A DNA stretch of 64,000 bases from 20CM-2-65-7 sp963830455. GTDB taxonomy: Bacteria > Gemmatimonadota > Gemmatimonadetes > Gemmatimonadales > GWC2-71-9. A program made the translations under genes and the position numbers. The notes under the pieces were generated by a model. The model worked only from the letters and a program-made list of their open reading frames with translations. It ran no database searches and was not told the origin of the DNA. Positions 33,073-43,800 of the stretch are shown in pieces (position 1 is the stretch's first letter; every line of letters begins with the position of its first letter). The DNA lies in NCBI GenBank assembly GCA_963830455.1, contig CAWHMT010000008.1, positions 186,001 to 250,000 on the forward strand. Direction: 5' to 3'.

Positions 33073-35070
33073 ATGGAACAGCTTCATGTCCTGCGCGACC
33101 TCGCGGTCATCTTCGCCGGCTCGCTGGTGGTTATTCTGCTTTTCTACCGGCTCAGGCTGCCGGCGCTTCCCGGATTCATCATCGCCGGAGTCCTGCTTGG
33201 CCCCAACGCCCTCGGGCTCGTCTCCGATCCGCACGACGTCGAGGGACTCGCCGAAGTAGGCGTGATTCTGCTGCTGTTCACGATCGGCATCGAGTTTTCC
33301 CTGAGCCGTCTCAGGGAGATGCGGGGGCTGGTCCTCGCTGGTGGCCTCGCGCAGATGGCGTTCACCGTGTTTGCGACGCTCGGGGTGGGGCTCGCGTTTC
33401 TCGCCGGGTGGCGCGTCGCGCTATTCCTCGGATTCCTGATTGCGCTTTCAAGCACGGCGATCGTGCTGAAAGTGCTCTCGGATAAAGGAGAGATCGACGC
33501 GCCCCACGGCCGCCTGGCGACGGGCATCCTGATCTTTCAGGACTTGTGCGTCGTTCCGATCATGCTGGTGCTGCCGTTCCTCGCGGGCCAAGCGGAAGGC
33601 GGGATCGTCGGACTGCTGCTCGCGCTGGGCAAGGCGGCACTGGTCGTTGTCGGTGTCGTGCTCGCGGCGCGCACGATCGTGCCGCGAGTGCTGTCCGAGA
33701 TTCTCAAGACGCGCAGCCGCGAGCTGTTCCTGATCGCGGTGATCCTCATCGGTACGCTCACCGCGCTTGGCACGGCTGCGGCCGGCGCCTCGCTCGCGCT
33801 GGGCGCGTTCCTCGCCGGCCTGATCATTTCGGAATCGGACTACGGCCATCAGGCGCTGGCCGAGCTGATGCCGTTTCGCGACATCTTCATTTCGCTGTTC
33901 TTCGTCGCGGTCGGCATGCTCGTTCAACTTGACACGATCCGCGATCACCTCTGGGTAACGCTGCTCGCCGTCGCGGTGATCATGGGAGGCAAGACGCTCT
34001 CGGCCGCCGTCGGACCGGCGCTGATGGGCTACGCCGGCCGGGTGGCACTGCTCGCCGGCGTGGCGGTGTCGCAGATCGGCGAGTTCTCGTTCGTGCTCGC
34101 CAGGGACGGCCGCGAAGCTGGGTTGCTCCCCGATCTGCTCTACCAGCAGTTCCTGGGCATCGCCGTGATCACGATGCTGGTGACCCCGTTCCTGCTCCAG
34201 GGGGGGCCCGCGCTACTCGACAGGTTCGAGAAGATGGTGCCCCTCGACAAGCTCTTGCCGGGCTTCCGGCCGCGGGGGTTCTCGCCCGTGCAGGATCCCG
34301 TCAAGGATCACGTCATCGTCGCCGGGTACGGCCTCAACGGCCGCAACCTCACCGCCGCGTTGCGCGCCATCAACGCGCCCTATTTGATCGTCGAGCTGAA
34401 CGCACAGACCGTGCGGAAAGCCCGTTCGCAGGGCGAGCCGGCCTTTTATGGTGACGCCACCCGCGAGGAAATCCTGCACGCGTTGGGCATCGACCGCGCC
34501 CGCATGTTCGTGATCGCGATCTCGGATCCGGCGGCGACACGACGAATGGTTCGCGTCGCGCGCGAGCTGAATCCCAAGCTCTATATCATCGCGCGCACGC
34601 GCTACGTGGTGGAAATCCCCGAGCTCACGCACCTGGGCGCCAACGTCGTGATTCCCGAGGAATTCGAAACGTCGATCGAAATCTTCTCGCGCGTGCTGGC
34701 ACATTACAACGTGGCGCGCGGCGAGATCGAGCGGCTGGTGGGCGAAATCCGCGCATCGCACTACCAGGCGTTGCGACCGGGCTCGCGGCCGCGTCTGACA
34801 CTCACCGGAGCGCTCGGCGCGATGCCGCAGATGCATGTCGAGCGGATCATTCTCGGGCCAACCGCCCCCGCCGTCGGGCTGACGCTCGCGGAGACCGGGC
34901 TTCGTTCCAAAACGGGCGCGCTGATCCTCGCCGTGCGCCGTGGCGAGAACGACCTGGCGACTCCTGAACCCACATTCCGGTTCGAGGCCGGGGACGTGCT
35001 CGTGGTGGTTGGCCAGCCACAGCAGATCAAGAGCGCGCATGAGCAACTCACGGGAGCGGCACCAGCATGA
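33073..35070 (+). CDS. KefB/CPA2-type cation:proton antiporter with RCK domain
   Basis: 665 residues. About 12 membrane helices of the Na/H exchanger fold (GFIIAGVLLGPNALGLV, LLFTIGIEFSLSRL, IALSSTAIVLKVLSDKGEID, GILIFQDLCVVPIMLV) are followed by an NAD-binding TrkA-N domain (HVIVAGYGLNGRNLTAAL, FYGDATREEILHALGI) and a C-terminal TrkA-C domain. Likely a potassium or sodium efflux antiporter gated by nucleotide. Together with the divergent mscS gene this is an osmotic or ionic stress pair. Confidence 0.92.
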   Translation: MEQLHVLRDLAVIFAGSLVVILLFYRLRLPALPGFIIAGVLLGPNALGLVSDPHDVEGLAEVGVILLLFTIGIEFSLSRLREMRGLVLAGGLAQMAFTVFATLGVGLAFLAGWRVALFLGFLIALSSTAIVLKVLSDKGEIDAPHGRLATGILIFQDLCVVPIMLVLPFLAGQAEGGIVGLLLALGKAALVVVGVVLAARTIVPRVLSEILKTRSRELFLIAVILIGTLTALGTAAAGASLALGAFLAGLIISESDYGHQALAELMPFRDIFISLFFVAVGMLVQLDTIRDHLWVTLLAVAVIMGGKTLSAAVGPALMGYAGRVALLAGVAVSQIGEFSFVLARDGREAGLLPDLLYQQFLGIAVITMLVTPFLLQGGPALLDRFEKMVPLDKLLPGFRPRGFSPVQDPVKDHVIVAGYGLNGRNLTAALRAINAPYLIVELNAQTVRKARSQGEPAFYGDATREEILHALGIDRARMFVIAISDPAATRRMVRVARELNPKLYIIARTRYVVEIPELTHLGANVVIPEEFETSIEIFSRVLAHYNVARGEIERLVGEIRASHYQALRPGSRPRLTLTGALGAMPQMHVERIILGPTAPAVGLTLAETGLRSKTGALILAVRRGENDLATPEPTFRFEAGDVLVVVGQPQQIKSAHEQLTGAAPA

Positions 35071-35126
35071 TTCCATTCATTCATGGTCTTCTCATCCTCA
35101 CCGTGCAACAAGCCCCGGTTCGATCA

Positions 35127-36662
35127 CTAGGCAACCCCGCGCCGATCCAGACTTCGGTACTGGATCGCTTCGCTCACATGCTTCGGCTCCAGCGCCGCCG
35201 CGCCTGCGAGGTCCGCGACGGTGCGGGCGATTTTGAGAATGCGGTGATAGGCGCGCGCCGATAAGCCGAGCCGCGTGATCGCCGTTTTGAGGAGCGCGTC
35301 GGCCCCGTCCGACACGCGGCAGTGCGCGCGAATGTCGCGCGGCGCCATGTGCGCGTTGGCATAGATCCCCGGCCGCGTGGCGAACCGCTCGCGCTGTACC
35401 GAGCGGGCGCGGTCGACGCGCTCGCGCATCGCCTCGCTCGACTCGCCGCCGCCCTCCCCCATCAGCGCCTTGTACTTCACCGCCGGCACTTCCAAGTGAA
35501 TGTCTATCCGGTCCAGCAGCGGGCCGCTGACGCGCGCCAGATACCGCTGCACCACGAGGATGCCGCAGGCACAGGTGTGGTGCGGATCGCCATACCAGCC
35601 GCATGGACACGGATTCATGGCAGCCGCGAGCATGAAACGCGCGGGATAGGAGAGACTCATCGCGGCACGGGCGATCGTCACCACGCCGTCTTCCATCGGC
35701 TGGCGCAGCACTTCGAGTACGTTTTTGCGGAACTCGGGCAGCTCGTCGAGGAACAGCACGCCGCCGTGGGCCAGGCTGACTTCCCCCGGCCGCGGATACG
35801 AGCCGCCACCGATCAAACCGGCGTCGGAGATCGTGTGGTGTGGGGCCCGGAACGGCCGCCGCGCCACGAGCGATTCGCCCAGTGGCAGCGTGCCCGCAAC
35901 AGAATGGATCTTGGTCGTTTCGAGTGCCTCGTCGAGGCTCATCTTGGGGAGAATCGTCGGAAGGCGCCGCGCCAGCATCGTCTTCCCCGATCCGGGCGGA
36001 CCGACCATGAGGATGTTGTGGCCGCCGGCCGCGGCGACTTCGAGGGCGCGCTTGGCGTGCGCCTGCCCCTTCACCTCGGCGAAGTCCACGTCGTCCTGGG
36101 CGCGCTCGGCGAATAGCCGCGCGACGTCCACGGCCGCGCCCGGAAGCTCCGCTTTGCCCTCGAGGTAGTCCGCGATCTCCGCGAGCGAGCCGGCACCCAG
36201 GACCTGGAGTCCATCGACCACGCCCGCCTCGGGCAGGTTCTCACGCGGCAGGATCAGCGTGCCGACTCCCGCCGCCCGAGCCGCGAGCGCGACCGGCAGG
36301 GCACCCCGGACCGGTCGAACCGCGCCCTCGAGCCCGAGCTCGCCAAGCACCACGATCGTCGGGAGCCGCTCGGCGGCGATCTGCTCGGTGGCGGCGAGAA
36401 TCCCGAGGGCGATGGGAAGATCGAAAGCGGAGCCGGTCTTGGGGACATCGGCGGGGGCGAGATTGATCGTCACCCGCCGCAACGGAAACGTGAACCCGGT
36501 ATTCGCGAGCGCCGCGGAGACGCGGTCGCGGCCTTCCTTCACCGCGCCCTGCGGCAGCCCAACGGTGACGAAGGTGGGCAAGCCGTTGGCGATGTCGGTT
36601 TCGACTTCGACGAGATAGGCATCGATGCCGAGGACGGCGGCGGAGCGGACGCGCGCGAGCAC
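35127..36662 (-). CDS. comM: YifB/ComM-family AAA+ ATPase (Mg-chelatase-like)
   Basis: 511 residues from a GTG start. An N-terminal Lon-protease-like domain (GLPTFVTVGLPQGAVKEGRDRVSAAL) is followed by the AAA+ core with MVGPPGSGKTMLARRLPTILP Walker A and GGVLFLDELPEF Walker B, the zinc-like MNPCPCGWYGD region and a C-terminal helical domain. ComM is a helicase aiding branch migration in natural transformation; the gene is widespread and does not alone prove competence. Confidence 0.92.
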   Translation of the reverse strand: MLARVRSAAVLGIDAYLVEVETDIANGLPTFVTVGLPQGAVKEGRDRVSAALANTGFTFPLRRVTINLAPADVPKTGSAFDLPIALGILAATEQIAAERLPTIVVLGELGLEGAVRPVRGALPVALAARAAGVGTLILPRENLPEAGVVDGLQVLGAGSLAEIADYLEGKAELPGAAVDVARLFAERAQDDVDFAEVKGQAHAKRALEVAAAGGHNILMVGPPGSGKTMLARRLPTILPKMSLDEALETTKIHSVAGTLPLGESLVARRPFRAPHHTISDAGLIGGGSYPRPGEVSLAHGGVLFLDELPEFRKNVLEVLRQPMEDGVVTIARAAMSLSYPARFMLAAAMNPCPCGWYGDPHHTCACGILVVQRYLARVSGPLLDRIDIHLEVPAVKYKALMGEGGGESSEAMRERVDRARSVQRERFATRPGIYANAHMAPRDIRAHCRVSDGADALLKTAITRLGLSARAYHRILKIARTVADLAGAAALEPKHVSEAIQYRSLDRRGVA

Positions 36663-36696
36663 CGACCCAGACTACGCCGCGCGCGTTTCCTCAGGT

Positions 36697-36719
36697 AAAC
36701 AAAACGCCGCCTCCCGGCG
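36697..36719 (-). terminator. Weak intrinsic terminator
   Basis: On the minus strand a short GC stem (CGCC, loop GGGA, GGCG) is followed by TTTTGTTT. It lies just after the Ig-like protein gene and before comM. The stem is short, so confidence is low. Confidence 0.35.
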
Positions 36720-36729
36720 CGAAAAGCTG

Positions 36730-38229
36730 CTAGCGCGCGACGGCGTCGACGCGCACGCTCGCGGTAATGCCGCTGCCGATCGTGAAGTCGAACGTGCCGA
36801 TGCGCTGCGCCTTGAGCGTGAGCAGCACTTCCGATTCTTCCGCATCCAGGCTCACGATCTCGAGAAAGCGCTGCCGCGTGCTGGTCTGACGATTACGCAG
36901 CAGCTGTGCGAGCGCATCGATCGACGTCTCGTTCCCGAACAGGTCCCGCGCCGTGACCTTCAGGACGAACGGGGTCGCGACCCGGACGGTCACGCTCTGC
37001 CCGGTGACCACTTGCCCCTTGTGCTCGACGACGAGCGTCGAGATGGGGCCCGGGTCCAGCTGGTAGGTGACCAGCCGCTCGGCCGAGTCGATCGTCGCAA
37101 ACACCATCGCCTCACCGATCCGGGAGCCGAACACGACGTCGAGCGGGACGCGACCCGTGGAATCGAGCACCGCGGAATCGGGCTTGACGCGCGCGTTCAC
37201 GGCGCGGAACCGCACGACATGGCCGACCGGGGCGTTCCCCCGCACGGTGCGCGCGCGGAACGCGAGCGGATCGTTCGGCACACTGCCGACGCGCGCCCGG
37301 CGATTGGCGACGCTCGGTGCCAGGAAGCCGGTCAGCGCACCCGACAGCCCGGCGGCGTCGGCGACTGGAACCTCGATGGCCGCGAGCTTGCGCACGCGCA
37401 GCTGCAGCGCGCCGCCGCGCGGCAGCGCTCCCGCCGTCAGGACGAATGACGCACGCCCGACCGAATCGGTGGGAACGGAGACGGGCGCGCCCACGCCGGA
37501 GGTCAACTCGACCGGCTCACGACCGAGCGGATTGCCCAGCGAATCGGTGACCGTCGCCACGATCGTGACACCGTTCTCGATCGAGGCGATGTAGTCCGGC
37601 GTCACGCGCAGCCGTGCCGGTTCACCGGCTCGGATCGTCAGCATCACGGTGGGCCGTCCAGGGAAGGCGGAGCCGCCGCTGCCGACCACTTCGAACCGGT
37701 GCGTTCCGGGTTGTCCGACAGGAGGCAGCGGGAACACGATCACGCCGCTGTCATTCGTCGTTCCGGTGGCGTCGCGTTGCAATCCGAGAGCGGTGCTGCC
37801 GCGCAAGGTCACCGAGATGCGGCGCTGCGGCACGCCACCCCGATGCACGAAGATGCGCGCGCTCGAGGTCGCGCCGGCGTTTACGACGAGCTCCGACGTG
37901 ACGGGTACCGCCGTGAGCGCAGCCGCAACCGCCGGAGCATCGGCGGGCGGCGCCGCACGGCGACGCGTGGTGCATGCCTCCACACTCGCAATGACTTCGC
38001 CGCTCGCGCCCGCGTTTCGGAAGTCCGCCCAATCCCGTTCCGTCGGCCGAAACGCAATGCAGCTGCGCCGCACCACGTCGGCCACCTCGCTTGACGCGAA
38101 CAGTGGATTGGTGAGCAAACGGATGACTTCGACCTTGTCGAGGGGCTGCGGGGTCTGGGCCTGCGGCACCGCGGGTGCCGCGATGCCGATACTGAGCGCG
38201 AGGGCGACGAGTCGGGGGACGGTGCGCAT
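36730..38229 (-). CDS. Exported protein with bacterial Ig-like repeats
   Basis: 499 residues with a signal peptide (VALALSIGIAAPAVPQAQ). After a small helical domain with two cysteines, the rest is built from beta-rich repeats with invasin-like phrases (IVATVTDSLGNPLGREPVELTSG, DSVGRASFVL, LDSTGRVPLDVVFGS, VLKVTARDLFGNET), each about 90-100 residues. This resembles Big_1 immunoglobulin-like domains of surface or periplasmic proteins. It starts 1 bp after the stop of the MPN-like gene, so the two are probably co-translated and act together. Confidence 0.65.
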   Translation of the reverse strand: MRTVPRLVALALSIGIAAPAVPQAQTPQPLDKVEVIRLLTNPLFASSEVADVVRRSCIAFRPTERDWADFRNAGASGEVIASVEACTTRRRAAPPADAPAVAAALTAVPVTSELVVNAGATSSARIFVHRGGVPQRRISVTLRGSTALGLQRDATGTTNDSGVIVFPLPPVGQPGTHRFEVVGSGGSAFPGRPTVMLTIRAGEPARLRVTPDYIASIENGVTIVATVTDSLGNPLGREPVELTSGVGAPVSVPTDSVGRASFVLTAGALPRGGALQLRVRKLAAIEVPVADAAGLSGALTGFLAPSVANRRARVGSVPNDPLAFRARTVRGNAPVGHVVRFRAVNARVKPDSAVLDSTGRVPLDVVFGSRIGEAMVFATIDSAERLVTYQLDPGPISTLVVEHKGQVVTGQSVTVRVATPFVLKVTARDLFGNETSIDALAQLLRNRQTSTRQRFLEIVSLDAEESEVLLTLKAQRIGTFDFTIGSGITASVRVDAVAR

Positions 38230-38230
38230 G

Positions 38231-39475
38231 TCAGGGCCGGGCACAGGCGGAACGTTCGAACTTGCGCTCGACGGTGCGGACGTCGGCATAGAGAGTCCGG
38301 TCACGCTCCTCGCGCTGTGCGTCGAACGGCGCCAGGCTCTCCCGGCGCGCGATGTTGTACGCCAGCCAATTGGCCTCGACCTGCTGCAATCCGCGCGACA
38401 GCCCCTCGCAGGTCATCTGCCGGGCATCGAACATCCGCGCGCGGTCGGTGAACGCGGCCAGCGCGAGCGCCAACGTGTCGGCACGGCGATCGAGCTCGGC
38501 CACGGCGTTCGCCGTCGTGCCGGGGCCATTCGCGGCCGCGCCGTTGGATCCCGTGCCCCGGGAGCCGCTCGAGGCGTCGCCCGCGCTGGTGATTGCCGAC
38601 AGTGCCGCCACGAGTACGGCGCCGCCGAGCGCGCACGCGACGTAAATTGCGGGCTTGAGGAACGCCGTGGAGCGCGTCGCCGGCGTCGACGACGGCGCGG
38701 CCACCGGCGCCCCTTCGTCCTCGTCGACATCGGCGTCCGGGAAAAGGACGAGATGCTTATTGATCTGCTCGCCTGCAACGGCCGCCACCGGCGCGCTGAA
38801 GCGAGCCACAGGCTCGGCCGCGTGATAGTTGTGCCAACCCAGCACCGTTTGTTTGGGCCCGTCGGTTTTGGCGGGTTCGGCCAGCCACTCGTACAGGGGC
38901 AGCGCCTCAACCGGCCAGGCGGGACTCGAGGACTGCCGGAAGACCCCGCCCGCGTTGCCACCCGCCGCGACCACGAGCACGATCGACGCGCGCTCCCCGA
39001 ACAGCTCGCTCTGCGCCTCGACATCCGACGGCGTGAGCGCCGCGTCGCTAAATGAGTGACTGCGATACCACCCGACGATCTCGATTCCCTCTGCCACCGA
39101 CCCCATCCCCTGGGCGAGCGTATCCGTCACCTCGTCCTCGGCTGCGACTACGGGGAGCGGCAGCGCGCCGTCGATGATGACGAATTGCGCGCCCGACTGA
39201 CCGTCGGTACAGCGACGTCCCGCCAGCAGGCCGATACCGAGTCCGTTCGGCAACGTCGCGAGGCGGTCGTGGATCTTGCGAAGGGTGTGCTGCGCGAAGA
39301 ACATGAGCGGCGCCGGCCGGTTCGCCCCGCCGACCGCGGGACTCCACAGGATGGAGTCGCCGACGGGCATGAATCTCATCAGCCGCGGCTCCGCCGGCGG
39401 CGCCGACTGCGGCATGATGGCAAGTTCTGGATGGACGGCCGGGCGTGTCCCCGGAATTGGACTGGTCTCTGACAC
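38231..39475 (-). CDS. MPN/JAMM-like domain membrane protein
   Basis: 414 residues from GTG 39475 (purine-rich AGGGGG upstream). Residues 35-220 look like an MPN (JAB1) domain: LRKIHDRLATLPNGLGIGLLAGRR at the start and EIVGWYRSHSFSDAALTPSD where metalloprotease members carry a Glu and a WYHSHP-x-S-x-x-D zinc site. Here the first His is Arg, so zinc peptidase activity is doubtful. A single membrane helix (about 283-305) follows, then a Ser/Gly/Ala linker and a helical, probably periplasmic C-terminal domain. I know no described protein with this layout. Confidence 0.6.
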   Translation of the reverse strand: MSETSPIPGTRPAVHPELAIMPQSAPPAEPRLMRFMPVGDSILWSPAVGGANRPAPLMFFAQHTLRKIHDRLATLPNGLGIGLLAGRRCTDGQSGAQFVIIDGALPLPVVAAEDEVTDTLAQGMGSVAEGIEIVGWYRSHSFSDAALTPSDVEAQSELFGERASIVLVVAAGGNAGGVFRQSSSPAWPVEALPLYEWLAEPAKTDGPKQTVLGWHNYHAAEPVARFSAPVAAVAGEQINKHLVLFPDADVDEDEGAPVAAPSSTPATRSTAFLKPAIYVACALGGAVLVAALSAITSAGDASSGSRGTGSNGAAANGPGTTANAVAELDRRADTLALALAAFTDRARMFDARQMTCEGLSRGLQQVEANWLAYNIARRESLAPFDAQREERDRTLYADVRTVERKFERSACARP

Positions 39476-39593
39476 GATATCCCCCTTCCTCTATTCGGGG
39501 CAGGCATATACCGTACCGCCCACGGCGCGTGTAACCGCTGTGGTGTTAGGCACTTGGTTCAGGACGGGGTTCGCCGGTTAACAGCTAGTTGTA

Positions 39594-39608
39594 GGCTAGG
39601 TGCAACAG
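39594..39608 (+). promoter_or_regulatory. Weak copy of the ACC-N-AAGGT motif
   Basis: CTAGGTGCAACAG matches the copy at 49282-49297 but has only the right half intact. It is 80 bp before the RND adaptor start. Listed for comparison only. Confidence 0.2.
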
Positions 39609-39688
39609 TTCGCGCCGGACCGATGAGCTCGTTGTAAGCCAGGCGAAACACTTCGTGCAGCACGTATCTTCGACGTCTCAGGCCAGCT

Positions 39689-40810
39689 ATGCGTATACAA
39701 GGCGTGACTTTCCGGACGTTTTTGCTCGTGACCGTTGGGATCGCGAGCCTCAGCGCATGCGGGTCGGACCGCGGCGCTGCTTCCCCCAAAGTGCCTGTCA
39801 GCGTCGCCCGCGTCGAAAAGCGCGCGGTGCCCTATGAGCTCGACGCGACGGGGACCGTCGAGGCGATCCGCGCGGTGGACGTAACGCCGCAGGTCGGCGG
39901 CACGATCCTGCGCGTCAACTTCCGCGAGGGCGACGAGGTCGCCGCCGGGCAGATTCTGTTCGAGATCGATCCCCGCCCCTATCGCGCCGCACTCCAGCAG
40001 ACCCAGGCCGCATTGCTGCGCGACTTGACGCAGGCGAAGAGCGCCGCGCGCGAAGCGGCGCGCTACCGCGAGCTGGCGGCGACGAACACGGTCACGCAGG
40101 AGGACTACGAACAGAAGCAGGCGGCCGCGGATGGCGCTGCGGCGGTCGTCCAGTCTGACTCCGCTGCCACCGCGCTGGCACAGCTCAATCTCGAGTACGC
40201 CACCGTGCGCGCCCCGATCGGGGGACGCACCGGCCGGCTGCTCCTGCATGAGGGCAACCTCGTGCGCGCAGGGAGCGATCCGCTGGTCTCCATCGTGCAG
40301 ATCCGGCCCATCCTGGTCCGCTTCGCGGTGGCGGCCGTGAATCTTCCCGCGCTGCGCAGGCACGCCGGGCAGGAGCTCGTCACGATCGCGATGCCGACGC
40401 GCGACTCGGCCTCCGCGGTGCGCGGCGTGCTGTCGTTCGTGGACAATCAGGTGGACACGACCACGGGGAGCGTGCTCCTCAAGGCGAAGTTTCCCAATCA
40501 GGACAAGGGGCTCTGGCCCGGTGAGTTCGTGAGCATCACGCTGGTGCTCGGCATGCAGGAGAACGCGGTCGTCGTACCGAGCGCGGCGGTGATGCAGGGA
40601 CAACAGGGGACGTATGTCTTCGTCGTGAACGACGACGGGACCGCGACGGCGATACCGGTCACGGTCGAGCGCACGCTTGATAGCCTGACGGTACTCGCCG
40701 GCGTCCCGGCCGGTGCCCTGGTCGTGACCGACGGGCAGCTGCGGCTCACGCCGAACGCGAAGGTCGACATTCGGTCCGCACCCAACACCGAATCACAAGG
40801 GGTACGATGA
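39689..40810 (+). CDS. RND efflux periplasmic adaptor (MdtA-like lipoprotein)
   Basis: 373 residues with a lipoprotein signal (VGIASLSACG, cysteine after LSA). HlyD-type membrane-fusion protein: barrel-sandwich halves (VTPQVGGTILRVNFREGDEVAAGQILFEIDPRPYRAALQQ and YATVRAPIGGRTGRLLLHEGNLV) flank a coiled-coil hairpin, then beta-barrel and membrane-proximal domains. It links an RND pump to a TolC-type channel. No TolC homologue follows. It overlaps the pump gene by 4 bp. Confidence 0.93.
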   Translation: MRIQGVTFRTFLLVTVGIASLSACGSDRGAASPKVPVSVARVEKRAVPYELDATGTVEAIRAVDVTPQVGGTILRVNFREGDEVAAGQILFEIDPRPYRAALQQTQAALLRDLTQAKSAAREAARYRELAATNTVTQEDYEQKQAAADGAAAVVQSDSAATALAQLNLEYATVRAPIGGRTGRLLLHEGNLVRAGSDPLVSIVQIRPILVRFAVAAVNLPALRRHAGQELVTIAMPTRDSASAVRGVLSFVDNQVDTTTGSVLLKAKFPNQDKGLWPGEFVSITLVLGMQENAVVVPSAAVMQGQQGTYVFVVNDDGTATAIPVTVERTLDSLTVLAGVPAGALVVTDGQLRLTPNAKVDIRSAPNTESQGVR

Positions 40811-43800
40811 GTATCTCCGGCCTGTTCATTCGTCGGCCCGTCGCCACGACGCTGGTGATGTTCGGGATTCTGATGTTCGGGTTGATGGCCTACCGGCTGC
40901 TGCCCGTCAGCGATCTCCCCAACGTCGACTATCCGACGATCACGGTCTCCGCCGGCCTGCCGGGCGCCAGCCCGCAGACGATGGCCGCGGCCGTTGCCAC
41001 GCCACTCGAGAAGCAGTTCTCGACAATCGCGGGCATCGACGCGATGACCTCGACGAGCACGCTCGGCGGCACGAACATCACGTTGACATTCGCGCTGTCG
41101 CGCGACATCGACGCGGCGGCGCAGGACGTGCAAGCGGCGATTTCGAAGACGCTGCGGCAATTGCCGCCCGGAATTCAGCCACCCTCGTACAACAAGTCGA
41201 ATCCCGCGGACTCACCGATTCTGTTCCTGGCGCTGACATCGACGACGATGCCGCTGCCCACGTTGAACGAATACGCGGAGACATTCCTGGCGCAGCGACT
41301 CTCGACCGTGAGCGGCGTGGCCCAGGTGCAGGTGTTCGGGTCGCAGAAGTACGCGGTGCGTATTCAGGTGGATCCCAAGGCGCTCGCGGCGCGCGGGATC
41401 GGCCTGGACGAGGTAACGGCCGCGGTCTCGGCCGGGAATCCGAATTTGCCGACGGGGACGCTGTGGGGCCCGCAACGCGCCTACACGATTCTCGCCGACG
41501 GGTCGATCTCGAGCGCGCCCGAGTTCCGCCAACTGGCAGTGACGTATCAGCATGGCGCGCCGGTGCGGTTGCAGGAGGTCGCGCGCGTGATCGACGACGT
41601 ACAGGACTCGCGCACCGCGGCCTGGTTCGACGGCCGGCGCGCGGTCATGCTCGCCATTCAGCGCCAGCCCGGGACCAACACCGTGCAGGTCGCCGACGCC
41701 GCGAAAGCGATGGTGGCGCGCCTCCAACCCCAGCTGCCGCCGTCGCTGGAAGTGAACACGCTTTACGACCGCTCGGTCTCCATCCGCGCGTCGGTGCATG
41801 ACGTGCAGCTCACGCTGCTCATCACGCTGGCGCTCGTCGTGATGGTCATCTTCCTCTTCCTCCGTAACCTTTCGGCGACCGTCATCCCGAGCCTGGCGCT
41901 GCCGTTCTCGATCATCGGCACGTTCACGGTCATGTACCTCCTGGGGTACAGTCTCGACAACATCTCATTGATGGCGCTGACGTTGTCGGTGGGGTTCGTG
42001 GTAGACGACGCGATCGTGATGCTCGAGAACATCGTGCGCCACCTCGAGAAGGGGAAACGGCCGATGCAGGCGGCGCTGGATGGCGCTCGCGAAATCGGGT
42101 TCACCATCGTCTCGATGACGTTGTCGCTCACCGCCGTGTTCATCCCGGTGCTGCTCATGGGCGGCATCATCGGCCGGCTGTTCCACGAATTCGCCGTCAC
42201 GATCGGCGTCGCCATTCTCGTGTCGGGGTTCGTCTCGCTCACGCTCACGCCGATGTTGTGCAGCCGGTTCCTGCGGCCGCCCAAGGAAGCGCATCACGGG
42301 CGCTGGTATCAAGCCACCGAAGGGATGTACCAGCGCAGCCTGGGGCTGTACGAGCGTTCGCTCGGCTGGGTGATGGACCGGCGCGGGCTGGCGATGGCCG
42401 TTTCGGCCCTGATTCTCCTCGCGACCCTCGGGCTGTACAAGCTCGTGCCCAAGGGGTTCATCCCGACGGAAGACATCGGCAGCATTCAGGGCACGACCGA
42501 GGTCCTGGAAGGCAGCTCGTTCGAGGCGGTGCGCGATCACCAGCTGGCGGTCGCCGAGATCGTGCGCCAGGATCCGAACGTCGCTCACTTCATGTCGTCG
42601 ATCGGCGGCGGTAACCAGGGGCGTCTCAACATCCGGCTGAAGCCGCGCGGCGAGCGGCTTCCCGCCGACCAGGTCGTGCGCGAGCTGATGCCGAAGCTGA
42701 TGAGCGTGCCCGGCGTCAAGACGTATCTCTCGATACCACCCGCGATCCGTATCGGGGGGCGCTCGACCAAGACGCAGTACCAATTCACGCTCCAAAGCGC
42801 CGACCTCGAGGAGCTGTACGTCAATGCGGCCAAGCTGGAGGATGTGCTGCGCGGCAATCCCAAGCTGCAGGACGTGACGACCGACCTGCAGATCAAGAAT
42901 CCGCAGGTGAACGTGCGCATCGATCGCGACCGCGCGACCAGCCTTGGCGTCTCGGTCCAACAGATCGAGCAGGCGCTGTACGATGCCTACGGCTCGCGCC
43001 AGGTCTCGACGATCTACACACCGAACAACCAGTACTGGGTGATCATGGAGCTGCTGCCGCAGTATCAGCGCGATCCGTCGGCGCTGCAGCTGCTGTATCT
43101 CCGGTCGCAGCGCGGCACTCTGATTCCCCTTACCTCAGTGGCATCGGCTTCGAGCGAGGTCGGTCCCTTGAGCGTGAACCACAGCGGCCAGCTCCCGTCG
43201 GTGACGCTGTCGTTCAACTTGCCGCCGAACGTATCCCTCGGTGAAGCGGTCGATGAAGTGCAGAAGGCGGCCCGCCAGGCGTTGCCGTCGACGATCAGCA
43301 CCGGCTTCTCGGGGACCGCGCAGGCATTCCAGGACAGCCAGCAGGGACTGTTTTTCCTGTTCGTGCTCGCGATCGTCGTGATCTACATCGTGCTCGGGAT
43401 CTTGTACGAAAGCTTCATCCACCCGCTGACGATTCTGTCCGGCCTCCCGTTCGCCGCATTCGGGGCCCTCCTCACCTTGCTGGCGTTTGGGACGGAGCTG
43501 AGCGTCTATGCGTACGTAGGCGTGATCATGCTCGTGGGTCTCGTCAAGAAAAACGCGATCATGATGATCGACTTCGCGCTCGACGCCGAGCGGCGGGAGG
43601 GGAAGTCGCCGCGCGACGCGATCATCGAGGCGTGCAGCGTCCGGTTCCGGCCCATTATGATGACGACGATGGCCGCGCTGATGGGCACGCTGCCGATCGC
43701 GATCGGCTGGGGCGCGGGCGGCGAATCGCGGCAGCCGCTCGGTCTCGCGGTCGTGGGCGGCCTGGCGTTCTCCCAGATCATCACGCTGTACGTCACGCCG

